Program-made: the position numbers and the translations under genes
Notes under the pieces: generated by a model
Told to the model about the DNA's origin: nothing
Databases searched by the model: none
What the model saw: only the letters and a program-made list of their open reading frames with translations
Assembly: GCA_040902105.1 (NCBI GenBank)
Contig: JBBDXW010000015.1
Location: 62,001 to 126,000, forward strand
Reading direction: 5' to 3'
Source: IDS-8 sp040902105
Lineage (GTDB): Bacteria; Pseudomonadota; Gammaproteobacteria; Steroidobacterales; Woeseiaceae
Length of the DNA: 64,000 nt
In this document: one piece after another, positions 24,983 to 36,283 of the stretch
Position numbering within the stretch: position 1 is the first letter of the stretch
Layout: every line of letters begins with the position of its first letter

Positions 24983-26337
24983 GTGCCGTGATGCTTGCCC
25001 ACGCTTCTGCCACCCCGCCCGTCGTCCTTGGCGATATCGACTCCTCCATCGACGACCTCGACCGCGCCATCGTCACCCTCGCCGCGCGGCTGAACGCCGT
25101 GACTCACGACTTCCTCATCCTGATCCGCCGCTTCGACGAGCGCGCCGGCTGGCTCGGCTGGGGCTTCGAGAGCTGCGCCGACTGGCTGCACTGGCGTTGC
25201 GATCTGTCCTTAAGCGCCGCGCGCGAGAAGGTGCGGGTGGCGCATGCGCTGAAGACGCTGCCCTCGATCGCGATGGCCTTTGCCAGCGGCGAACTCTCCT
25301 ATTCCAAAGTGCGGGCGATCACCCGGGTGGCGCGACGCGAGAACGAGGACGCGCTCATCGAGTTCGCGCTGCGCACGACTGCGGCTCGCGTCGAGGAGCG
25401 GTGCCGGGAGCTGCGCTGCGGCACGGTCGCATCCACCGACGAGGCGGTGCGCGCGCACGCGCGGCGATCTTTGAGTCTGCGGCGTGATCCGGAGCGCGGG
25501 ACGATCACGATCACCGTGGAGCTTCCGCTGGAGACCGGCGAGCTCGTCGACAAGGCGCTGGACCGGGCCGTGGTGGCGGCGGCGTCATCGACACCGGAAC
25601 TCGCGGAGGAAAGCTGGGCGGCACAGCGAGCGGATGCACTGGTCGCACTGGCGAAGGCGTACCTCGGCGGGAACGGCGAGGGCGAGGCCGCGGCCGCGGG
25701 TGTAACGGCGGATCACTACCAGGTGGTCGTGCACGTAGACGAGTCGGCCCTCCGCGGAGGTGCAGGGCGGGCCGGTCTGCCGATCGAATCGGTACGACGC
25801 ATCGGCTGCGATGCGAGCCGCCTGGTCCTGGTCGAGGACGAGCACGGCGAGCCTTTGAGCATCGGTCGCAAGAGTCGCGTCGTTCCGCAGGCGATCAAGC
25901 GGGCACTCTGGGCACGCGACCGGGGCTGCCGCTTTCCCGGGTGCGGGCGCAGGCGCTTCGTCGATGCACACCATGTCGAGCACTGGTCGGCGGGCGGTGA
26001 GACGAGCCTTGCCAACCTGATGCTGCTCTGCTCGAAGCATCACACGCTGGTGCACGAGGGCGGCTTCCGCATCGAGAAGGATTATCGCGACCGCTGGTTC
26101 TTCCGGCGCCCGGATGGGCGCGCGGTGCCTGCTTGCGGCTATCGCGCCGCGGACATGCGCGACGAAGATGTGACCACCGAAGACGATTACTTCGCGGCGC
26201 GGCCCTCAGCCCGCCCCTCCGCGGAGGGATCGAGAGTGGCCGAGCCCTCCGCGGAGGTGTACCGGGCGAGGCGGCCCTCCGCGGAAGTATTTCCACTTAC
26301 CATGTGGCATTCGCGGCGCGGTCAATCGACCGCGATG
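24983..26337. mobile_element. Putative DUF222-HNH mobile unit, full copy
   Basis: Boundaries are taken from the sequence shared with 33659-34092. The left end is GTGCCGTGATGCTTGCCCA and the right end a hairpin CGCGGTC-AATC-GACCGCG (26317-26334) followed by ATG. The left end cuts into the cold-shock part of a DUF1294 gene. It carries an HNH endonuclease gene and three palindromes spaced 30 bp apart near its right end. Mobility is inferred, not shown. Confidence 0.5.
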
Positions 26338-26370
26338 CACTGTCCCGGAAACCACCGTTCATTCGTCTAA
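24991..26370 (+). CDS. DUF222/HNH endonuclease
   Basis: 459 residues from ATG 24991 (a GTG lies just before). The N-terminal DUF222 (13E12-type) helical domain (DERAGWLGWGFESCADWLHW, LSAAREKVRVAHALK, KVRAITRVA) is followed by a C-terminal HNH nuclease near residues 310-350: CRFPGCGRRRFVDAHHVEHW then NLMLLCSKHHTLVHEGG, with paired Cys and the catalytic His-His. The tail carries three ten-residue repeats beginning PSAE, encoded by palindromes. A deleted copy lies at 33667. Family function is unknown; transposition or homing has been suspected from its multicopy nature. Confidence 0.85.
   Translation: MLAHASATPPVVLGDIDSSIDDLDRAIVTLAARLNAVTHDFLILIRRFDERAGWLGWGFESCADWLHWRCDLSLSAAREKVRVAHALKTLPSIAMAFASGELSYSKVRAITRVARRENEDALIEFALRTTAARVEERCRELRCGTVASTDEAVRAHARRSLSLRRDPERGTITITVELPLETGELVDKALDRAVVAAASSTPELAEESWAAQRADALVALAKAYLGGNGEGEAAAAGVTADHYQVVVHVDESALRGGAGRAGLPIESVRRIGCDASRLVLVEDEHGEPLSIGRKSRVVPQAIKRALWARDRGCRFPGCGRRRFVDAHHVEHWSAGGETSLANLMLLCSKHHTLVHEGGFRIEKDYRDRWFFRRPDGRAVPACGYRAADMRDEDVTTEDDYFAARPSARPSAEGSRVAEPSAEVYRARRPSAEVFPLTMWHSRRGQSTAMHCPGNHRSFV
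26216..26287. repeat. CCTCCGCGGAGG palindromes, 30-bp period
   Basis: Three 12-bp palindromes at 26216, 26246 and 26276 (the last ends GGAAG), exactly 30 bp apart, in the 3' part of the HNH gene. The same triplet recurs at 33973, 34003 and 34033. Confidence 0.85.
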
Positions 26371-26738
26371 GGGGATGGCTGGAACCTTGCCGCGATCACG
26401 GTGATGCGGGCAGTGTCGACGATAGCTGACCGCTGGATATCTCCATCATGGCAAAGTTTCGTTGCTTGTTGTCGTCAGCGCGCTTGCGCAGGCTCAAGAG
26501 TGGCTGGCGCGGAGATGAATCCGGCTGTCATGAGCAAAAAGAGATCTCCGGATGCCCGGAAGCGCAACGCCCGATTTGTCGTGGAGGAACTCGGCTTTTC
26601 GTTATCGGCGACGCCGATGACCTTGAGGAACCTGCTTAAGACCGCCAGTTGGTTTGAGCATGAGACGGACGCGGCGCACGTACCCCCATGCTCGAGCCGG
26701 GGCTGGACAGCCGAAAGACCGCGGTGCATCGTTGGCGT
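26371..26738. other. Gap without recognised gene
   Basis: 368 bp before vapB. A plus-strand frame containing SKKRSPDARKRNARFVVEEL looks partly protein-like but has no family match and overlaps the vapB promoter region. No repeat or RNA found. Confidence 0.35.
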
Positions 26739-26942
26739 ATGTCACGTACCAGCATCGATATAGATGACGCCGCCTGTCGCGCGGTAATGGATCGATACGG
26801 CCTCGCCACCAAGCGCGAAGCGGTGAATTTCGCGCTTCGAACCCTCGCGGCGGAGCCGTTGACCGTGGGCGAAGCCCGCCGCCTGCGAGGCTCCGGCTGG
26901 GAAGGGGACCTCGACGATATGCGGCAGAGCCGCGCCAGGTGA
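26739..26942 (+). CDS. vapB: VapB-type antitoxin
   Basis: 67 residues from ATG 26739. Ribbon-helix-helix start MSRTSIDIDDAACRAVMDRY, then GLATKREAVNFALRTLA and the toxin-binding tail RRLRGSGWEGDLDDMR, the standard type II VapB pattern. Overlaps the vapC start by four bases. The promoter region with about 35 bp of leader recurs in degenerate form before the small chimera at 27484. Confidence 0.88.
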   Translation: MSRTSIDIDDAACRAVMDRYGLATKREAVNFALRTLAAEPLTVGEARRLRGSGWEGDLDDMRQSRAR

Positions 26943-27328
26943 TCCTCATCGGCACGTCGGCCTGGATTGAATTCCTCCGCGCCACCGACAGTCCGGCCTG
27001 CGAACGCGTCGACGCGCTGCTCGAAACCCGCATCGCCACCTGCGATCCGGTTCGCATGGAGCTACTCGCCGGCGCACGAGACGAGCAGCACCTCAACGAC
27101 CTCCGACGATTGCTCGCGCGAGCCTCAGTCGTTCCAACCGGCCCGGGAGATTACGAGAACGCGGCTGTGCTGTATCGAACCTGCCGGCAAAGCGGCGCGA
27201 CCGTCCGCAAGCTCATCGACTGCCTCATCGCCGCAGTCGCCATCCGCGCCGAGGTCCCCGTACTTCATGCCGACGCAGACTTCGACGCGCTTGCGCGCTA
27301 CACCCCGCTTCAGGTCGATCCGCTGTAA
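26939..27328 (+). CDS. vapC: VapC-type PIN toxin lacking the first catalytic Asp
   Basis: 129 residues from GTG 26939. PIN-domain blocks: ILIGTSAWIEFLR, MELLAGARD (acidic residue 2), KLIDCLIAAVAIRAEVPVLH (residue 3) and ADADFDALA (residue 4). In VapC proteins the first block is D-T-S-x-W; here Asp is Gly (codon GGC instead of GAC at residue 5). The magnesium site lacks a ligand, so RNase activity is probably weak or lost. The antitoxin gene is intact. Confidence 0.87.
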   Translation: MILIGTSAWIEFLRATDSPACERVDALLETRIATCDPVRMELLAGARDEQHLNDLRRLLARASVVPTGPGDYENAAVLYRTCRQSGATVRKLIDCLIAAVAIRAEVPVLHADADFDALARYTPLQVDPL

Positions 27329-27483
27329 CAAGCGCCCGGTACCTGGATAAACCGTCCTGCGGTGGGAGGACTTGTCTTTCTCGAGGAGCGCGGAAACGCG
27401 CTTCGACGCCGCCAGAGCCGGGATAGGGAACGCGCTCGTGTCGACGCCGGACAGCCGACCGGCGAACGTGTATCGTCGGTGTA

Positions 27484-27561
27484 ATGTCACGCACCGGCAT
27501 CAACGTCGATGAAACTGCCTGCGGTATGCTTGCACGCTACACCCGGGTCGATCTGCGCTAG
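27484..27561 (+). pseudogene. Small vapB-vapC deletion chimera
   Basis: A 25-codon frame: the first part, MSRTGINVDETACGML, matches the VapB N-terminus and the last, LARYTRVDLR, matches the VapC C-terminus (LARYTPLQVDPL). The upstream leader (CCGGACAGCCGA..TGTATCGTCGG) also matches the vapB leader. It is what remains after deletion inside a second vapBC copy. Confidence 0.6.
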
Positions 27562-27582
27562 AAAACCCTCGCCCATCTCGCC

Positions 27583-30578
<2,996 letters not shown>

Positions 30579-30582
<4 letters not shown>

Positions 30583-31583
30583 GCCGGCGCAACCCTCGGG
30601 ACTGGGATCGGGATTGGGACTGGCACGACGCGCCGCCGAAGCGGCCGCCGCCGAAGCGCGGCATCAAGGTGAAAAGAGCCGGCGCGACGTGGTGGGGCAA
30701 ACGGTGGATCGAGGCGCTCGAGCGGATGTCGGGCGGCTACTCGAGCCGGCTTGCGCGCGGCAAGACTTATGCGCGCGCGGGCCGCGCGCACGATCTCGCA
30801 ATCGGCGACGGCAAGGTCACGGCGAAAGTCACGGGCTCGCGCGAGCCTTACGAGGTGCGCATCGAGCTTGCGGCGCTCGGCGATGCGGTCTGGAGCCGGG
30901 CGATGGCGGCGATGGCCGCGAAGGCTCAGTTCGCCTCGGATCTGCTCGCCGGCCGCATGCCGGATGAGATAGACGATGCGTTCAAGCAGGCCGGCAAGAG
31001 CCTCTTTCCGGTCAAGGCGTCCGATCTTCGCACCGATTGCAATTGCCCCGACTGGGCGAATCCCTGCAAGCACGTCACGGCCGTGCACTTCGTGCTCGGC
31101 GAGGCGTTCGACCGGGACCCGTTCCTGCTTTTCGAGTTGCGCGGAAGATCGAGAGGCCAGGTGCTCGAGACGTTGCGGGCCGCGCGCGCGGGCGGCGCAG
31201 GGGCCGGTCCTGCGGGCGAAAGCCAGCGGCGGTCCGGCAAACGGAGCGGCGCTTCCACGGCCGGTGCCGCGGCCGAGCCGGTCGCCGAAATCGAAGTCGC
31301 GACGGTGTCGCTCGGGCGGCTGAAGGCCGCCGACTACGACGCGCCGCCGGAGCCCCTCCCTTCCTTGAGCTTCGGCTTCGATGCACCGCCGGTTTCGGGT
31401 GCGTTGCTGCGCCAGCTCGGGGCGCCGTCCGGCTGGGGCGGGGCGCTCACGCCGGCGGACCGGTTTGGCCCAATGGTCCGGGCAGCCGCGGATGCCGCAC
31501 GCCGGATGGCACTCGGGTCATCCGGGCGTCGCGGCGAGACCGACGCCGACACGACAGCAGCCATAAGCGATTCGGAGCGGTGA
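30579..31583 (+). CDS. SWIM zinc-finger protein
   Basis: 334 residues from a GTG overlapping the SNF2 stop (GTGA). Asp/Trp-rich start, then GATWWGKRWIEALERM, RLARGKTYARAGRAHDLAI, and the SWIM zinc finger DCNCPDWANPCKHVTAVHFV (C-x-C...C-x-H). The rest is a low-complexity Ala/Gly/Arg linker and a conserved C-terminal piece (LPSLSFGFDAPPVSGALLRQ). SWIM proteins coupled to SNF2 ATPases are thought to bind DNA or protein for the translocase. Confidence 0.88.
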
Positions 31584-31692
31584 GCGACACGCCGGCAGGA
31601 GTCAATCTTCGCCGCTAGGCTCTTGTGCCACGATTGGCTACGACGGACAAAACGTGGAAGAAACCGGACCTGGCTCTCCGCATAACCGTTAT

Positions 31693-31834
31693 TCGATGAC
31701 TCCCGCGGTATTTTGCGGCCGGACACGAGAAACTTGCCGGCCGCGTAGTACTTCTTCAGGAATCTGACGTGCGCGCGCATGTGCGCGTCAATGTCGCGCA
31801 GGTCGGCCTTGTACACGAGCTCGATGACGAACAT
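31693..31834 (-). pseudogene. YciI-like gene 5' fragment, copy 1
   Basis: Minus-strand ATG 31834 starts MFVIELVYKADLRDIDAHM, then RFLKKYYAAGKFLVSGRKIP, the first half of a YciI-family protein. The frame then enters unrelated sequence at RESSNNG. A sister fragment lies at 34091-34241, and the upstream DNA (GTCGATCGGCT) is shared as well. Confidence 0.65.
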
Positions 31835-31936
31835 AGCGGAATCCCTTATTGGGCGTGTCGATCGGCTGCCGTGTTGCTCGACTAGAAGGGCGAGGAGGCC
31901 TGTCTCGTCGCTTGATCATAACCCTGGGAGGACCCA

Positions 31937-32302
31937 ATGAAATACCTGACGTTCATCCGCAGCTCCGAGTCGTACCGAGAGTCGCCGCCGCCGGCGGCGC
32001 TGATGGAAGCAATGGGCGAGTTCGTGGAGAGGTCGCGCAGAGGCGGCACGCTCGTCGACACGGGCGGCCTGTTGCCAAGCAAGGATGGCGTCCGGGTTCG
32101 GCTCGCCAACGGCAAGATGACCGTGACCGACGGCCCCTTCGTCGAGAGCAAGGAGGTCATCGGCGGCTGGGCGATCCTGGAAGTCGACTCGAAGGCCGAA
32201 GCGGTCCGGGTCTCGACCGAGTTCATGGAGTTGCACCGGAAGCACTGGCCCGGTTTCGAGGGTGAGTCCGAGGTGCGGCTGATGTTTGAGTCAGACATAT
32301 GA
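31937..32302 (+). CDS. YCII-related (DGPF) domain protein
   Basis: 121 residues: YLTFIRSSESYRESPPPAAL, GTLVDTGGLLPSKDGVRVR, KMTVTDGPFVESKEVIGGWA, ILEVDSKAEAV, carrying the DGPF signature of the YCII/DGPF family. These small ferredoxin-fold proteins often sit beside ECF sigma factors, but none is seen here. A GGGAGG ribosome-binding site precedes the ATG. The two truncated MFVIELVY fragments nearby belong to a different branch of the same fold. Confidence 0.85.
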   Translation: MKYLTFIRSSESYRESPPPAALMEAMGEFVERSRRGGTLVDTGGLLPSKDGVRVRLANGKMTVTDGPFVESKEVIGGWAILEVDSKAEAVRVSTEFMELHRKHWPGFEGESEVRLMFESDI

Positions 32303-32408
32303 CCTGAATCGGGCGGAGCTCGGGGTTAAGGCCAAGCGATGTCCTTCCCGAAACCGGGACTCCGCCCTCAGTTTTCCCGCATCGGCGCTGATACGTTCCC
32401 GGCAAGTC

Positions 32409-33224
32409 ATGGCCGGAACCCGGAACATCATCGTGTACAGGTCGAAAGCGCTCGTTCTGTTTGCATTCACGTTCTCCGCGTTCGCCGGCGGCGCATACGC
32501 CGGGACCGAGGTCCGGGTACTGGCGACTCACCCCACCGGCAACCCCGTGACGCTGGGCAAGAACCAGACGTTCTACGTGCATATCGGCTACACGACTGAC
32601 GAACCGGTGAAAATCTGGGCACGGCCATACTTCCAGGGACGGGAGGTGACGGCCGGCAGCAATCCGTCGCGCAGCCACACCGGCAGCGGTGAGACACTAG
32701 GGTGGTTCTTCTTCATGGAACCCGGCGAGCGAGTAGATGAGATTCGCATCACGGCCGGCGACGGCACGGACGCCGGCACGCGCCTCATCGCAACGCACCC
32801 GGTACGAATTACCGGGAGCGACCGGCCCGCGGCATCGAGGAGCGAGCCGGACTGGCTCGTAACCCTGAGCGAGCAGGAAGAACGCCTCCAGCGCGAAGAG
32901 TTCGAAAAGCGGGCGAGCACGCCGCCGACTGCGGGCGAGACGGTGTTCTTTGGCGGCTTCATGTTGGCGGTGGCGGCACTGGGCATCGGCGGCGTCGCCG
33001 CCCCGCTCTGGGCGATACGGCGCTGGCGCGGCGGCTGGCGCGTGGCGGCGGCCGTGCCTGCCGTGATGATGGGTTTCGTGGTGCTGCGCATCATCGTCGA
33101 TACCGCCGGCGATCCGACTTCCCACAACCTGTGGCCGTTCGAGATTCTGCAGGTCGGCGTGCTCAGCCTCGTGGTCCTCGGGGTCCTGCTGGCGGGGCGC
33201 AAGTTCTCCGGTGCGGAAACGTGA
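32409..33224 (+). CDS. Exported-domain membrane protein, uncharacterised
   Basis: 271 residues from ATG 32409. Signal peptide (FAFTFSAFAGGAYAG), then an extracytoplasmic beta-rich domain of about 150 residues (VRVLATHPTGNPVTLGKNQT, GWFFFMEPGERVDEIRI), a charged linker (SEQEERLQREEFEKR) and three predicted membrane helices. No family recognised. Overlaps the next small membrane gene by four bases. A fragment of the same gene is fused to the DUF2075 gene at 24366. Confidence 0.7.
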   Translation: MAGTRNIIVYRSKALVLFAFTFSAFAGGAYAGTEVRVLATHPTGNPVTLGKNQTFYVHIGYTTDEPVKIWARPYFQGREVTAGSNPSRSHTGSGETLGWFFFMEPGERVDEIRITAGDGTDAGTRLIATHPVRITGSDRPAASRSEPDWLVTLSEQEERLQREEFEKRASTPPTAGETVFFGGFMLAVAALGIGGVAAPLWAIRRWRGGWRVAAAVPAVMMGFVVLRIIVDTAGDPTSHNLWPFEILQVGVLSLVVLGVLLAGRKFSGAET

Positions 33225-33481
33225 CCCTGCCGCAGTCCGTCAGCGCGATCGTCCTGCTCGCCTTCGGCGGCGGTATTCTCGCCGTGGCCTGGCACGGCTA
33301 CCGCGACGGCGTGCTGCCGGCCGGTCCGAACTTTCTCCGCGGCCGGTGGATGCCGTGCCGGGCGAACAACCCGATCGCTTTCCACTTCTTCCTCGCCCTC
33401 TATTTCACCGGCGGGATGGCGCTGGCCGTCTGGGGGCTGCTGGCATTGGTGGGAATGGCGCCGCCGCTGCGGTTGCAGTGA
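33221..33481 (+). CDS. Small membrane protein
   Basis: 86 residues from GTG 33221, overlapping the previous stop (GTGA), so translationally coupled. Two membrane helices (SAIVLLAFGGGILAVAWHGY and FHFFLALYFTGGMALAVWGL) with a short loop containing RWMPCRANNP. Not recognised; likely works with the preceding membrane protein. Confidence 0.65.
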   Translation: MTLPQSVSAIVLLAFGGGILAVAWHGYRDGVLPAGPNFLRGRWMPCRANNPIAFHFFLALYFTGGMALAVWGLLALVGMAPPLRLQ

Positions 33482-33658
33482 TCAGGATACCGGCAGTCCG
33501 ACGTTCAGCAGGCGGATCAGCTCGGCCGGTGCCCGCATTGAAGAGCCCCTTCGCCCCGGCCTCCAGCGTCGCGTTATTCACGGAAATATAAGGTTTTTCC
33601 GGTTGTCCGGCCGCTCGGTACTGGATATACTAACAGCACTGGATAAAACCACAGCCAG

Positions 33659-34092
33659 GTGCCGTGATGCTTGCCCATGCTTCTGCTGCCCCGCCCGCCG
33701 TCGCCGGCGATATCGAGTCCTCCATCGACGACCTCGACCGCGCCATCGTCAATCTCGCTGCACGGCTGAATGCGGTCACCCACGATTTCCTGATCCTGGT
33801 CCGCCGCTTCGACGAGCGCGCCGGCTGGCTCGGCTGGGGCTTCGAGAGCTGCGCCGACTGGCTGCACTGGCGCTGCGATCTTTCCCTTAGCGCCGCGCGC
33901 GAGAAGGTGCGGGTGGCGCATGCGCTGAAGACGCTGCCCGCGACTGCGATGGCCTTTGCCCCACAGTCCACACCTCCGCGGAGGGATCGAGAGTGGCCGA
34001 GCCCTCCGCGGAGGTGTATCAGGCGAGGCGGCCCTCCGCGGAAGTATTCCATTTACCATGTGGCATTCGCGTCGCGGTAATCGACCGCGATG
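33659..34092. mobile_element. Putative DUF222-HNH unit, internally deleted copy
   Basis: Same left end (GTGCCGTGATGCTTGCCCA) and right end (terminal hairpin CGCGGT..ACCGCG followed by ATG) as 24983-26337, but about 920 bp of the centre, including the HNH domain, are missing. The right end falls inside a YciI-like gene, of which only the 5' part remains. This is the layout of a non-autonomous derivative. Confidence 0.5.
33667..34080 (+). pseudogene. DUF222/HNH gene with internal deletion
   Basis: The first 98 codons are nearly identical to the intact gene at 24991 (DERAGWLGWGFESCADWLHW, LSAAREKVRVAHALK). The frame then jumps at MAFAPQSTPP into the 3' palindromic tail in another frame. No nuclease domain is encoded. 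Confidence 0.75.
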
Positions 34093-34241
34093 AGAACGAT
34101 CCCTCCCTCGCGCGGTATTTTCCGACCGGGCACGAGAAAATTGCCGGCAGCGTAGTACTTCTTCAGGAACCTGACGTGCGCGCCCATGTGCGCGTCGATT
34201 TCGCGCAGGCCGGCCTTGTAGACGAGTTCTATGACGAACAT
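34091..34241 (-). pseudogene. YciI-like gene 5' fragment, copy 2
   Basis: ATG 34241 starts MFVIELVYKAGLREIDAHMG, then RFLKKYYAAGNFLVPGRKIP and REGGIVLIAVDYRD, a few codons longer than copy 1. It ends at the right end of the deleted DUF222 unit. Confidence 0.65.
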
Positions 34242-34309
34242 GGCGGAATTCCCTGACCGGCCTTGTCGATCGGCTCCCTGGGATCGCTGACAACCACAGG
34301 GCCGGTCGA

Positions 34310-35842
34310 TCAATGTTCCCCGACAAACAGGTTCCCGTACCGCTCGCGCAGCGCGTTCTTCTGCACCTTCGCCATGCTGTTGCGCGGCAGTTCGTCGGCG
34401 AATACGACGCGCTTCGGCACCTTGAAGTCCGCCAGTTCGGCCCTGCAGGCGCGCACGATCCCGGCTTCGTCGAGTTCGCCGCCATCCGCCGGCACGACGA
34501 CGGCGACGACGCCCTCGCCGAAGTCGGCGTGCGGCACGCCGATGACCGCGGATTCGCGGACGCCCGGGAGGTCGTCGATGAACAGCTCGATCTCTTTCGG
34601 GTAGACGTTCAGGCCGCCGGTGATCACGACGTCTTTCGCGCGGCCGACGATGGAGACGTACCCGTCCTCGTCGGTTCGCGCCATGTCGCCGGTATTGAAG
34701 AAGCCGTCGCCGGTGAAATCCTCGGCGGTCTTTTCGGGCATCCGCCAGTAACCGATGAACACGTTCGGTCCGCGGACCTGGAGATTGCCGATCTCGCCGG
34801 CCGGCAGTATCCGGCCCGCATCGTCGACCACCCGCACGTCGACGCCCGGCAGCGGCGGGCCGACGGTGCCCGGGCGGCGCTCGCCTTCGAGCGGGTTCGA
34901 CGTATTCATGTTCGTCTCGGTCATGCCGTAGCGCTCGAGGATGCGATGGCCCGTGCGCACCTCGAACCCGGCAAACGTCTCCTCGAGCAACGGCGCCGAC
35001 CCCGAGACGAACAACCGCATGCGGCGGCAGCTTTCCGCCGTGAAGGACGGCTCGGCGAGCAGCCGCGTGTAGTAGGTCGGCACGCCCATCATGACGGTGC
35101 ACTCCGGCAGGAAGCTCGCTACCCGGCGCGCATCGAACGCCGGCAACCATCGCATGCCCGCGCCGGAGAGCAGCACGCAGCCAATCGCGACGAACAGACC
35201 GTGGACGTGAAAGATTGGCAACGCATGCAACAGCATGTCGTCGGCGTTGAACCCCCACGCCTGCACAAGCGCTTCGGTGTTGCTCAGCAGATTACGGTGC
35301 GTCAGCATGATGCCCTTGGGCCGGCCGGTCGTGCCGGACGAATAGAGCAGCGCCGCGAGGTCGTCCGCGGCGCGCGGTACGGTCTCGAATCTCTCGCTCT
35401 GCGAAGCCGCACCGTCGGTCAATGAACCGCGGCCGTCCGCGTCGAGCGTCAGCAGGTGTTGCACGCCGCCGGCCGGGGCAATCCCGCCGAGCATGTCCTC
35501 ATTGCCGCTGTCGCACACGATGACCGCCGGCGCGGCATTGCCTATGAAGTATTCGAGTTCCGCGCGCTTGTAGGCCATGTTCAGCGGATGGAAGACGTAG
35601 CCCCCGCGCAGGCAGGCGAGATAAAGGCACAGGTTCTCGGGCGATTTCTGCACCTGCACGGAAATCCGCTCACCCGGGCCGATACCGAGGATTCGGAACA
35701 ACGACGCCATTTGCGCCGAACGCCGGTCGACTTCTGCGTAAGACCAGAGCCGCCCGTCGGCAGTCGCCAGCAGCGCTTTCTCGCCATGCGCGGCGATCTG
35801 TCGCCGGAAATGCGAGAAGAGACTGACGTCCTGATCCGCCAT
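34310..35842 (-). CDS. matB: Malonyl-CoA synthetase
   Basis: 510 residues from ATG 35842, the usual MatB length. ANL-superfamily motifs: AALLYSSGTTGRPKGIMLTH (A3, about residue 160), ERYGMTETNM (A5), NTGDMARTDEDGYV (A7), GRAKDVVITGGLNVYP (A8) and the catalytic Lys in NSMAKVQKNALRERY (A10). It activates malonate to malonyl-CoA. Divergent by 69 bp from madLM, which fits import plus activation of malonate. Confidence 0.9.
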   Translation of the reverse strand: MADQDVSLFSHFRRQIAAHGEKALLATADGRLWSYAEVDRRSAQMASLFRILGIGPGERISVQVQKSPENLCLYLACLRGGYVFHPLNMAYKRAELEYFIGNAAPAVIVCDSGNEDMLGGIAPAGGVQHLLTLDADGRGSLTDGAASQSERFETVPRAADDLAALLYSSGTTGRPKGIMLTHRNLLSNTEALVQAWGFNADDMLLHALPIFHVHGLFVAIGCVLLSGAGMRWLPAFDARRVASFLPECTVMMGVPTYYTRLLAEPSFTAESCRRMRLFVSGSAPLLEETFAGFEVRTGHRILERYGMTETNMNTSNPLEGERRPGTVGPPLPGVDVRVVDDAGRILPAGEIGNLQVRGPNVFIGYWRMPEKTAEDFTGDGFFNTGDMARTDEDGYVSIVGRAKDVVITGGLNVYPKEIELFIDDLPGVRESAVIGVPHADFGEGVVAVVVPADGGELDEAGIVRACRAELADFKVPKRVVFADELPRNSMAKVQKNALRERYGNLFVGEH

Positions 35843-35911
35843 CGCCGTTCCTTTACTTCGCGGAGATGATAAATTGACATCGGCTGGCCACCAGGACAAG
35901 GAGAACAGCAA
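35843..35911. promoter_or_regulatory. Divergent matB / madLM promoter region
   Basis: 69 bp shared by the two divergent starts. It contains TAAATTGACA, a possible -35 for madL, and an AAGGAG ribosome-binding site before madL. No clear operator palindrome seen. Confidence 0.4.
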
Positions 35912-36283
35912 ATGGTGATTTACGGCGTCGCGCTCCTGTCCTTCTGCATGCTCGCCGGCGTGTTCGCCGGCGACGTGCTCGGCGAGCTGCTCGGTGTGCA
36001 GGCGAATGTGGGCGGCGTCGGTATCGCGATGCTGCTCCTGATTGCGCTCTCCAAACTGTCGCACCATCGCTTGCGCCTGAGTCCCATCACGGAAAGCGGC
36101 GTCAACTTCTGGACCGCGATGTACATTCCCATCGTGGTCGCGATGGCGGCCGGGCAGGACGTGGTCGCGGCGGTCTCGGGAGGCTGGATGGCGATCGTCG
36201 CGGGTGTCGCCGCGGTGGCGGCGAGTTTCGTGATGATTCCGATGCTGGCGCGCTTCGGCAGAGGCAGTCGCGATGCTGCTTGA
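35912..36283 (+). CDS. madL: Malonate transporter subunit MadL
   Basis: 123 residues, strongly hydrophobic with about four helices (VALLSFCMLAGVFAGDVLGE, GGVGIAMLLLIALSKLSHHR, NFWTAMYIPIVVAMAAGQDV, GWMAIVAGVAAVAASFVMIP). This matches the MadL family, the small subunit of the sodium-dependent malonate carrier. It overlaps madM by 11 bp. AAGGAG ribosome-binding site upstream. Confidence 0.88.
   Translation: MVIYGVALLSFCMLAGVFAGDVLGELLGVQANVGGVGIAMLLLIALSKLSHHRLRLSPITESGVNFWTAMYIPIVVAMAAGQDVVAAVSGGWMAIVAGVAAVAASFVMIPMLARFGRGSRDAA

Noticed and set aside
26216..26287. CRISPR-like array
   Set aside because: Three 12-bp palindromes with a 30-bp period lie inside coding sequence; the units between them are not unique spacers and there are no cas genes.
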